Assembly (NCBI RefSeq): GCF_000003815.2
Contig: NC_049995.1
Coordinates: 19,057,252-19,121,251, forward strand
Reading direction: 5' to 3'
Source of the DNA: Branchiostoma floridae
Lineage: Eukaryota > Chordata > Leptocardii > Amphioxiformes > Branchiostomatidae
DNA: 64,000 nucleotides
The notes beneath the pieces were generated by a model that was not told the DNA's origin, made no database searches, and saw only the letters and a list, made by a program, of their open reading frames with translations. The position numbers and the translations under genes are program-made. This document shows, one piece after another, positions 1 through 10,378 of the stretch. The first letter of the stretch is position 1. Each line of letters starts with the position of its first letter.

Positions 1-564
1 TGGGTGGGTTGACTGTGTGGGTCGATATGACAATATAAGGATGGGTCGGTTAGCCTGTGTGGGTCGGTAGGAATAGATGGGTTTGCACCTGGGTAGGTAT
101 GCTGGGTAATGATGATGAGGTGGCACACGACCGGGGTGTTGGTACATTGGCCAGTACATGGGTCATGTGGGCCAGCAGTGGATCGGTTTGAGCCTGTGCA
201 GTATCAGTGAGTAACCAACAGGGTTATGTGGGTCGGTTGAACTTCATGGGTGGGTAAGATCCCATGAGTACATGAGACGTTAAGACTGCGCGGCTCGGCA
301 GGACTTTTGATGGTGGGGGAAACCTGGGTGTGTAAGAATGATTTCCGCCAGTTTGGCCCATCTTGGCTGATTGTGTGAATGAATAACGGGCAGTGTTAAT
401 GATTAAGCAGTCATGTGCCCTTCCGCACCACCTTATTTAAAATCGCAGGGCAATAATTCAAATTTGTTGTGGGGGTCAGAGCGGGGGCAGGCTGGCAGGC
501 GGGCCTGCGAAACCTCAGCAATTACGGCCCGGCTCGCCCCCAGCAAGGCACCGCCTCTAGATTA
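1..564. other. Upstream non-coding DNA with degenerate GGGTSGGT-type repeats
   Basis: The first 250 bases contain many loose variants of a short motif (TGTGGGTCGGT and similar), which looks like a decayed minisatellite. The rest is unremarkable. I see no coding exon on either strand. Confidence 0.5.
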
Positions 565-791
565 CACAGGTCAGTGGGAGAGCCCGGCTCCAGCCGTGAG
601 ACATGGGCCCCCGCCGGGCCGCGATCAGCAACATGGGGCTGAGGAACAAGAACTAGTTACAGTTACACAGACCTACAGGTGCACAGGTCAATGGGAGAGC
701 CCTACTCCAGCCGTGAGACATGGGCCCCCGCCGGGCCGCGATCAAACCAACATGGGGCTGAGGAACAAGAACTAGCTACAGTTACACAAAC
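565..791. repeat. Two-copy tandem duplication of about 118 bp
   Basis: Two adjacent copies, roughly 565-674 and 681-791, share GGGAGAGCCC, a long identical core around GGGCCCCCGCCGGGCCGCGA, and AACATGGGGCTGAGGAACAA. They differ at a handful of positions. No family-like protein is encoded. Confidence 0.8.
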
Positions 792-3100
792 TTTAGGGGA
801 GGAAGTCGGGTTAGTGTTGGGCCGCCGGCAAGTTTCCTCCCGCAGAACCCACTCACACGGTCTCCTGAACTCTCGCCGCGCCGGGTAAAACTTCGGGACA
901 CCATCATCATAAAACACACAGAGACTTGGGTTGCAGTACATGATCATGTCGTGTTTCTATCGGCCCCAGGTCGTGGTTCTGTCAACCCGGTGTCGTGGTC
1001 CTGTCGGCCCTTTATCGTGGTCCTCTTGCCCCTTTATCGTGTTTTTGTCGGCCCGGTGTGCTGTAGCAAGGTCCGTGTCGCGCTGTTTGTGTTAAATCGC
1101 CCCACATTTGCTTACACGGTCCTTCCCAACAATAGCCAAACACATCTCCGCGCTGAGCAAATCTAACGCCAACAAAACAAACCCGGCCCATCCGCGGCCT
1201 ACTTAGAAACTTGTCTGTGATAAACATGCGTTCTGCTCAGAAAAACGGGAACCTGACATATTCCTACTCTCCAAGCAATGGTTGGGCTCCGGCTGTTTTT
1301 TTTTAAACGTTTTTTTTAGTCGTTTGTGTCGGGCTTTCTATTTTGTATCGTATCTTGTATTATCAAAACCTGTTGGCTGGCGGACTTCAAGAAACGATAC
1401 AAAACAGAAAGCCCCATAAAAACGACTTAAAAACGTTTAAAAAACAGCCGAAGCCTAGCTTCTGCTTGGAGAGTAACACGTTCCCACCCTAAGCAGCGCT
1501 GGAGCGACTCTCGCTCAGCAGCTAATTTGGCTCGAAGTTAACTTTAATGAGATCTACCTGCTGAAGCATGGAGCTCTATCCGCGCCGCCTCACGGCTAGG
1601 GTATCGCAATGCCGAAAAGCAGATCCTCATTAAAATAGCTCGCAGCGAGGCCTGAGAGCGGAAGTTGGGAATACTGGACAGACGTGTCGCTAAGACGGTT
1701 TAGCGCGAGAACTAGTTTGTTCCAACGTCATGAGCCTCTGTGGGAACTTCGCGCGGTTATCTTCGCTCTTGTTTTGCTCCCTTTTAGATCACAAGTGGTT
1801 CCACGAGAACCAGAGATACGCCGATGGGCTTGGTGGGAAAGGTCGCCCTGAAAGTTCGCGATAAGAATAATCGGTGCGATAGTTTCTGTAATGTAGGAAA
1901 ATTGATGCGATAGTTCCTGTAATCAGTATGACGAATTGATGCCACAGTTTCTGTGTGGCTTCTATTGGCCCACCAAACTAACGACCTCCTCAAGAAGTGA
2001 TGTGACAGTTTCTGTATGATCTGAAGATCTATTGAGATGTAATATTTCCTGTATTGCCTTTGCTGTCAGTGCCGATAGTTTCTGTATTGCCGCGGCTGTC
2101 ATCAGTGACAGTTCCCGTATGGCCCTGCCGTCTGTAATGAGTTCCCGTACGCTGCACTAGTGAGTAAGTGACGGTCCTGTCGTCTATGGTGAGTTCCCGT
2201 ACGGTGACAGTCCTTATCCTGCCGTCTGTAGTTCCTGTGCGGTCTTTGCCGTCTGAGGAGTGATTGATGAAGATGCCTCTCCGTGAGTTTCGCGCGCTAA
2301 AGACAACTCACCTGTACATCTCACCTGCCGTACCTGCGCGCCTCACCTGCCGTACCTGGCAGCCCTACCTGTGCTTACCTGTACCTGAGTGGTGCCACAC
2401 CGCCCGCGGCAGGGGGGCTTTGTTCGCCTGTTGGTCTGGGCGGGTTCCTTCTGACCCGTTTTTCCATCCGAAGAGCCGAAAACAAAAGCGCGAAACGAGG
2501 CTCCTGTCCGTGTATAATAACGTCGCCAATTACCCAAATTACCGCTGATTAAAGCGTTGTCACTCCCGGCCCCGGCCCGGCCGCCCTTTGTGGTCTGGAG
2601 CCGGCATGTCTGGACACCCAAAACAGTTTTGCATGGATTAAATCAGCCCAAACTTTACTTCAGAAACATCAGCTCAACTCGTCCTCAAACACGCAGAAAA
2701 ACTTCGCAAAAACTCCAAATCGGGGAAATTCAGCGACTCTGTTTAAATAGTTGATCCCGAGTCTATAAATCTGTTTGGCACCAGCTCGCTAATCCGGCTG
2801 AAGGGGATTATCCCGCATTATCAACACCAACAAAACTTTACAACCGCACAACTTATAAACGTCTCCTCAGAACTTCTAAACGTCTTCTTCAAATCCTCCC
2901 CATTTGATACTGAGAAAACCCGCTCAGGTGAGCTGGTACTCAGGTGAGCTGGAGATGTCTGACCAAAGGTATGCAGGAACTGTTGAATCCTGGCAGGAAA
3001 AAGACAGGTCTTATTGCGGATGAAATTTCGCATGAAAGAAACCATCCTTTGGGATTTTACAGATGTGGTAATGTTGTGTTTGTGAGAGGGGGGGGGGGGG
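792..3100. other. Non-coding stretch upstream of the GATA gene
   Basis: Short diverged repeats occur near 960-1055 (variants of TCGTGGTCCTGTCGGCCC) and at 1860-2240 (many variants of GATAGTTTCTGTA). An inverted-repeat element is listed separately. I recognise no exon here. Confidence 0.5.
1267..1473. mobile_element. MITE with long terminal inverted repeats (CTCTCCAAGC ends, TA target site)
   Basis: A 207-bp palindromic element starts CTCTCCAAGC and ends GCTTGGAGAG, flanked on both sides by TA. The arms run about 90 bp: the left arm has GGCTGTTTTTTTTTAAACG and GGGCTTTCT, and the right arm has their complements AAACGTTTAAAAAACAGCC and AGAAAGCCC. It has no coding capacity. A TA target duplication suggests mobilisation by a Tc1/mariner-type transposase (inference). 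A second element with the same ends lies at 17813-17915. Confidence 0.8.
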
Positions 3101-3119
3101 GCGGCCCAGACGGGTGAGT

Positions 3120-3500
3120 GACAGGAGGCACGGGCTGCTCGCCAGCCGACCAATCACAGCGCGCATTAGCTCCGTACTGGCGCCACGCTTACGGCCTGCA
3201 CAATGCCCCCCGGTCACGTGACGCGGCCGCTCGACAAATATGTCGATGGATATTAATAAATTACGTGGCGCCTGAGCCCCGCGTAATAAGTCGCTGGTTG
3301 GGGTAGTCCGGGTCGCTGTGCTGCCGAGAGGAGGCCACAAGGAACGCGTACCAGACAACTTTGTTCACGGAGTTTTACCGGAGTTTGCCCAGTTTTCCGG
3401 CGGAGACGAGCGACGATCGGCCCGCCTGTCGGACCTGTGTCGGCCCGGAGCGAGGCGGAAGCAGCAGGAGGAACGCGTGTCTCTATCTACAGGCATGTTG
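3120..3500 (+). promoter_or_regulatory. Candidate GC-rich promoter upstream of the GATA4/5/6 gene
   Basis: This CpG-rich block contains a CCAAT box (CCAATCACA from 3150), a palindromic E-box GTCACGTGAC (3213-3222), a TATA-like ATTAATAAATTA near 3252, and further CpG-dense sequence to about 3480. It lies 2.7-3.1 kb upstream of the first recognised coding exon, whose own 5' edge is a splice acceptor. A non-coding first exon starting here would fit. The assignment is inference from base composition and motifs. Confidence 0.4.
3213..3222. promoter_or_regulatory. Palindromic E-box GTCACGTGAC
   Basis: A perfect 10-bp palindrome matching the USF/MiT-family (CLEAR-type) E-box consensus. It sits inside the GC-rich block 60 bp downstream of a CCAAT box. 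Confidence 0.55.
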
Positions 3501-5855
3501 TTATTATTGAACCGTACACTTTGCCGACACAACTTTCTTATCTCGTATCCACACTATTATCAAAACTAGTGTTTTGGTCGAACCACGCGGACAGCCGAGC
3601 GGGAAGCGCACTTTTCAAACCTGCGAGTCGTCACCGAAATTCCTGCCGACTCCTGAAGCCCTACCTTTATGAGTTACGTTTAACTGGAGAAAGACAAACA
3701 ATATGTAACTGTGAGCACATGCCTTTACTCGGGCACCCAGGCTCTCAGGGTGCTATTGTCTCACGCTGAGATCCCGCCGACTTGTTTATAGACTTCTTAT
3801 TCCTGCCGTTTTCTGTAACATGTCTTAATGTTCTCCAGAATTACGTGGTTTTCTTGGGAAGGTTTCTTGAAGAAAAGTTGTAGCGCCCCCCTGCCCTCCG
3901 CGCGCACGAGTCGGGTGTACTCTGGTAATCAGTATTGTTATATTGTAGGAACATGTTCTGCCCATTGTTGCCATTGTTAGCCGCGCAGCGCGGGTGATTT
4001 ACACACGAGGGCAGGATAAGGTGGACAAATATGTTTTCAGGTAACATCATGTCAGGCCTACGCGGCGGTAGCCCCGCTGCCGTGCCGGCCCGCAGGTTTC
4101 CTCAGGCGGACACGCGCCTTCCCCCGACCCCGTCTGGGGCACCTCCCGGTAAACTCCCGGCTGTCCGCCTCCCGATAACATCAGTCCGACTGGCGACAGG
4201 CGTGGTCAGTAAGGCTGACGTCTCCTCGCGGGAAGACGCCTTCTCGGGTTATAACAACGGGCACAGCGTCTTCAGACTGACTTAGGTTCGCCATGTCTTC
4301 ACCAGAAGGTCCCAATCTCCCATGTAGAGCACTTGTAATGGTGATACATTAGACTCAGGGCCGTGTCAGAAGTAAGATTTTGGGTGCAGCAAGATATAAG
4401 GCCATAAGGATGATGCGTTTGACGCTGTGAGAAGTAAAGTTTTAGGCACAGTATATTGAAGGGCGATGTGTTTGATGGCGTAAGAACTAAAGTCTTAACG
4501 TTTTTCTGTAACCCACGAAACCATCCACTTAACTTGCTTGTCCTCTGCGTTAAGAAATGTGCCAAGTGCTGATAACCCAAAAGTTTAATGTTTTGGGTAC
4601 TATATTGTTGATTAGATCTTATATTTGGCGTGCCACAATCACCCCTGTAAGCTATTAGATGTTGCCCTTTGTGCAAGAATTTTTTCTAGGACGTAGTTCA
4701 TGCGAACTATAATAAGTACAAACTTCTGAACAACATGACGACTACATGTAAAACGCGTGCTTTCTTTATACCCTTATTACACTTGACTCTACACTGATGT
4801 GTTTAGAACGTCCCCGGTGTCCTAATATGTGTCGTATACATGTCTGAAATCTTGATACTTGCTGTACAAGTGTGTTGTATTTCATGTATAAGTGTGGTAT
4901 GTGTATTACATGTTTGTGGAAGCCTGAATGCGTGTTGTTTAAATGTGTTATAGAATAACTTATACATGTAACACACTTACACATGTAGCATACTTATACA
5001 TTGTGGCACAATGTATAAGAATGCAACATAAATGTATAACTATTCTGCTACACTTGTTTGTATAAGCCTTAAGCGTTTTGCATTCTGTCTGTAGGTCACA
5101 GTTTCGTTATCTGCACCATGATGAGAGTTTTATACACGTGTTGTCCACCTCTGTTCCCTTATCGTGTCCAGTCTTAGACAAGAAGCCATACAAGCAGATA
5201 CAAGAGTTAGAATTTACCCTTATGTCTGCTGTTTCTTATGATAGTTTTGCTACAAACAAATGACGTCTTGTCTGAATGTCTATTGTCGTATCGCGAGGGG
5301 TGCTTTATTCTCGTATGAGCTATATCATCTCCCCAACAGCTCCTTACTCTCCAGCCATGCTAGCCTGTCCTGTCTATATCATATGTTGCTAGTGAGTTGC
5401 ACAAAGTGCAGTAAACCTAATGTTCAGTACCCTTCAACAGGTACAGGTCTAACAGCAAATCAGGGCCCCAAATGTGCTGTGAGTTTTTGTTGTAGGTACA
5501 GTGTTATAACGTGTGTTATAAGTCTGTACATACTAAGTGCTACAATGTTGTTACAATGCGCGTCTTGTGCCCAGCTAATGTTACCTGACGTGTGCCCTGT
5601 TCCCCTAACCTGTGTGTTGCATTATTGCGTGGAACAGAAACTGCCTGTTGATTCAAATTATACGTTTTGTTCCCCCTCATCCTTAGGTATTGAGTAGTAA
5701 CCCCTACCATGTTCTATATATCCCCCTAGCTAGAGGTTCTGGAGACCTGGCACCCCCGCCCACTGCCCCAGTCTTGAAACTTTGTAGACTGCTGTGCGTG
5801 TGTTGGAACCTTGGTTGGTACGTTACCGTGCATCAACATGTTCTGTCGTCCGCAG
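3501..5855. other. Non-coding stretch before the GATA first coding exon
   Basis: The sequence is mostly AT-rich with many TACATGT/ACACATGTA variants at 4700-5050, resembling an old decayed repeat. ORFs of up to 145 codons occur, but their translations resemble no family I know. If the promoter is near 3.2 kb, this is 5' intron sequence. Confidence 0.4.
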
Positions 5856-6250
5856 GTTCCCGACCCTTAGCAGCCCCTCCCCCCTCCCATCGGGGCTGTC
5901 CCGTCCCCCGGGGGTGCCTTCTTGCTGTGTGTTATGAGTTATTGATGTAAACTGTGAAAAAGTTTGTGTTGCACTCTTGTATATAACGTCCTTGCTGTGC
6001 CCTTACGCGTGTTCTCTGTCGTTCTCAGGTTCCCGACCCTTAGCAGCCCCTCCCCCCCTCCCCTCGGGGCTGTCCCGTCCCCCGGGTGCCTCCTTCCTGT
6101 GTGTTATGAGTTATTGTTGTAAACTGTGTGAGTTGTACTCTTGTGTATAACGTCCTTGCTGTGCCCTTACGCGTGTTCTCTGTCGTTCTCAGGTTCCCGA
6201 GCCTTCACACCCCCTCCGCCTCCCCCCGGGGCAGCGGCGTGGATGGCCCA
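5856..6250 (+). repeat. Three tandem copies of the GATA exon 1 acceptor edge
   Basis: The sequence CAG|GTTCCCGA followed by a C-rich tract occurs with exon-side starts at 5856, 6029 and 6193 (spacings 173 and 164 bp). The second and third copies are preceded by the same intron-like block (CCTTGCTGTGCCCTTACGCG, then TTCTCTGTCGTTCTCAG). Only the third copy leads into the coding exon. The array therefore duplicates a splice acceptor together with untranslated exon sequence. Confidence 0.75.
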
Positions 6251-7122
6251 GTGAATGGAACGGCGCGATCCCCTCTGGACCTCAGCGTACCGGGGAGCTC
6301 ACAGCTCGGTCTGCGGCCCGACCCCGCCCGTCCAGCCGCCCAGCGACATTAAGCCGCCGCGTGGCATGCCCAACGGCGGGCCCGCCTCTCTGCGCACCGC
6401 CGACCCAAACCAGCTCCTGCCCACGGAGGACGTCGAGAAGTTCTTCCGGCACTTGGACCGGCCCGTCGCGCCGAGCTCGCACGGCATCAGCGTGACGATC
6501 CACACCAGCCAGCGGGCGCAGGACACCACGGAGCCGCCCAGCCGCCAAGCGGCAGACGCGCACAGCTACGGCACGGACAGCCCGTACAGTAGCCCCGCGC
6601 TACAGAACTATAGCCTGGCCGAGACGAACTCAGCAGACATGTACCAGAATCACTCCGTCGCGGCCATGCACCATCCCGCCGGGTCCCCGCCCACCTACCA
6701 CGAGTCCCCGGGCGGGTTCCCTCTGCACGCCGAGGGCCGCAGCCCGGTGTACGTGCCCACCACGCGGGTCCACTCCATGCTGTCCATGCCGTACATCCAG
6801 CAGGGCAGCGCCGCCTCGCAGCAGGTCAACCCGCAGCAGACCAACGGCCACGCCGTCTGGTGTCAGCCCGACTCCACCGCCTTCCCCCAGCCTACCTCCT
6901 CGGCGCACCCCTCGGTGTCGCCCCGCTTCTCCTTCCCGCCGTCCCCGCCGCTGAACGCCGCGGCCAGCCGGGACTCCTACACGCCGCTGGCGCGCACCAA
7001 CGGGCTCAGCCCGTACACGGCCTACGTCAGCCCCGACATGGCCAGCTGGAGCACCTTCGACAACGTCGGCTTCCACCCGCGCGCCATCGGCGGGCCCACG
7101 CTGGCAAGGAGATCAAGCTCAG
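6193..7122 (+). CDS. GATA4/5/6: GATA4/5/6 exon 1: 5' leader and N-terminal activation region (coding from 6255)
   Basis: The exon follows TTCTCAG and ends CTCAG|GTAGGA in phase 1. It encodes residues 1-289 plus the first base of Glu290. Residues 54-68 read [15 protein letters not shown], which resembles the N-terminal box of vertebrate GATA1/2/3 proteins. Residues 129-172 contain MYQNHS and [10 protein letters not shown], typical of GATA4/5/6. The remainder is Pro/Ser/Ala-rich and low in complexity, as in the family's transactivation domains. GC content is much higher than in the flanking introns. Confidence 0.92.
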
Positions 7123-10100
7123 GTAGGAACTCTTCTCAAATCTTCTGTTTGATGTAGGAGAGATAGTGTAGGAGAACATAGGCTTCCTGGGCTGTCGTAA
7201 GAACTGGGAGGGAAAATCCGTACATAAACTGTTTAAAACAAAACAAAAAAGAAGTTTTTAGGAGGTTTAGTACTGCAGAATCCACGAAAGAAAAATCTTA
7301 ACTAAAAACAAAAGTTGTCTAACTTTTCCGAGGTTTGTTACGTTGCCTAATACTGGAGAAATGTAAAGCAAAATCTCTCTATAAACTGTACAGGGACCAC
7401 GTTCTTCTACAGACTTGATATTGTAGAAACGCAGAGTTTTCCTGACATACGGCTTTATTACGACTATCCATGAGCTGTATAGACTACAGAGCCTGCTACC
7501 TGCGAGCCGCCACAGATGGGCCGGACACATTACCTGATCCGCGCGTTAGAGCAGCTTGTTTATTTGTTTTTGTTACACGCATTAAACGTCCCCTTCATTT
7601 CAACTGTCTGGGCCGGTCGGGGGTAAGGGTGGTGAGAAGCCGTATGGAGATGGGACCCATCAGTACTAGTGTCCCCAGCTTGTGGCGTTCTGTGGACTAC
7701 CCTCCAATATGACTAGTTGTGTGTTCTTGTAGAAACTGGACTCAGGCAATACAGACGTTTATAGCCTGCTAACAGTGACTGTCGGCACGCGAGCGTGTTG
7801 TCCACGGGGCGGGTCCAGATAAACTCTCTATTCAGCCCGCAAACGAGCGCATTTTCCCGGCTAATGATTCCTGAGTGTTCCCGGGGTGAGGCCAGCGGGG
7901 GGTGGCGGTTAGCCCGGCGGGGGGCGAGGTGACACCTCCCGCCGCCGTGTTGACTTTACCCCCGCTGGCTAATCGGTCCCCCCGCTGGGTCCGTATTGTC
8001 TGCCGTGCAGGGCGGGCGGAGGGCTGGTGCCGCCAGACATGATAGCGGAGATAAACTCTAATCTGGCACAGGCGATTCCTGCAGAATGCAAACCGTATTC
8101 AGAAACTAAGGACAAGCGACCATGTAAAAAACACTTAAACTATGGGATACCAACAAGTACTTGCATTGCTTCCGTTTCAATGTCTCTCAGACACCTTCGT
8201 CAGAGCTTATAACTATGCTGAATCCGCGTTTATAATATAAGTTTGAAACGGACACGATATTAGATAACGTAGCTGTGAATAGATAAACTGTAGTCTGTCA
8301 AAGATGCTTGTTGCAGAACGCAAACCCTATTCTGAAGCTTAAGACACGGGGTCATGACAAAAGTGGCATGCACAATTGTACAGATTTTCCAGAACAATTA
8401 AACAATGCTAAACCCAAGTTTATAAGTTTGAAACTGGTAGGATATAAATAATTTATTACAGATATCTTAGATGACGGAGCTGTGAATAGATAAACTATAA
8501 TCTGTCACAGACGATTGTTGCAAAATGCAAACAACATTCAGAAGCTAAAGCCATCCGATCATGTAAAAAGTGTTACAGTAACGTGTAATAGTGTAGATTT
8601 ACCACAACACTTCAACAATGCTTAACCAAAGTTTATAAGTTTGAAACGCACGTGATCAGATAACGGATTTGCGAATAGATAAACTGTACACAGCCGAATG
8701 TTGAAAAATGCAAACGGCATTCAAAAAGACACAAAAATCTGGCATAAAGATATATGAACCAATACAGCAATGAAAGAAAGTTAAATGTACCAAACATAAC
8801 TGCATATGCACGAACAGATAAACAACTGAACCCTTTATCCATTCCGAGCGACCGGCACAGAGTGTAGAGGGATTTCATTTTTAAATCAAAACAACGGCAG
8901 TGTATGAACTAAGTAAAAAGTAACAGAGTAAAAACTAGTCATGTCAAGTTAATGAGTTTAAAACAGATATGATCGCACAACTGCCGCTAACAGATATGTA
9001 CATATAGCCATCTTGGTCGGCAGAATGCAAATGGCATCATGAAAGATATGAATTATAGAAAACCTGGCATACAGGACTTGCCAAAACGGCACCATAGTTA
9101 ACAAGTTTAAAACAGACGTAATATGGCGGAAATCTTCTACTGCTTGATCCACTTTTTACATGTGGCGAACAAGACAACAGCATAAAACTTGTCTTATCCA
9201 AAGGGACTCTTGCACAGTTGATAACTTCAAACTAGACCCGATAACGGAGCCCCGGACAGAAAATCTGACCCAAACCATTATTTGACCCAACCGATTGCTA
9301 CATTGAGGTTAAAACTTAAGTCGTGAAAACTTTGTTTCTTTGTTACTCTTTCGCACCTAACGATTAGGGCTTTTTTTTATTGATTACGAAACATTTAAAA
9401 TCCAAACAAGCGAATCTATAATCATGTACCTATCAACATATATTATATATGTACACTTCAACATAGCACATGTATCTACCCACCCGTATGGCGGACAGAT
9501 AACGCTAGAGCAGGGCGCAACCCGGGAAGATAAAGGGAAATCTCAAGCTTCCACAGCTGATCATCTCAAAATCGAAATACCTTAAGTTTGACTATAAAAC
9601 TGACCACATTTAAGTTACTTAAAAACTGTCTACCCCAACTTTACACATTCGTTACGTTATAACAGATGGTAGACTAGTCAGCAAACTTTTGGACAGGCGC
9701 AAACTGTACGTTAACTTATCCAGCCGATAGCTAGATCATTTGACGGAAAAAAAAAAGTTACTAACTTTAAAACTGACCAAATAGAGTTATCTACATGTGA
9801 CATCACATGGCTGGTTTTGGTGAAGGTTCCGTCGTTAAAACTAAGACTAGTTGTGGCTGGGCGGCCGTTCATGTGAAAAGGACTGGCCTTGTGCAAACTT
9901 CAGAACTGATCGCGTGGAGTAGTTTTAACTTTGATAAACCACCAAATTTGGCTCAAATGCAAGTATTTTCTGTGAAAAATAGAGCGAAAAGCTAACGGCG
10001 AAGAGAGATGATGCCAAATAACCGACTGTTATCAAACAGCCGCCTGTTTCACGGGGATTTGTAGCGACCGCTCACCGGGAAGCTTTGTAGGCGAAACAGC

Positions 10101-10314
10101 GGACCACATCGCGGGTAAAAACGTACCGCTCGTAGGTACTCGTGCTCAATAGTGTCTAACGTTGGAACAGGCTAGGGGAACTCTGGCGTTAACGTCTAAT
10201 CGATTATATCATCGGTTTAATAAATGTTTTTTTGTCTGTATCATTCAGTTCAGTTCAGTTCATCCTCATGTGAGGTGCCATTAACCATGCGTTTCTATCT
10301 AGCATGGCGGCTGT

Positions 10315-10378
<64 letters not shown>

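Noticed and set aside
5260-5697. 145-codon plus-strand ORF upstream of GATA
   Set aside because: Cys/Leu/Ser-rich low-information translation with no family likeness; intron-like context.
6630-7076. 148-codon antisense ORF in GATA exon 1
   Set aside because: GC-rich shadow of the real coding frame; composition is Gly/Arg/Val-biased.
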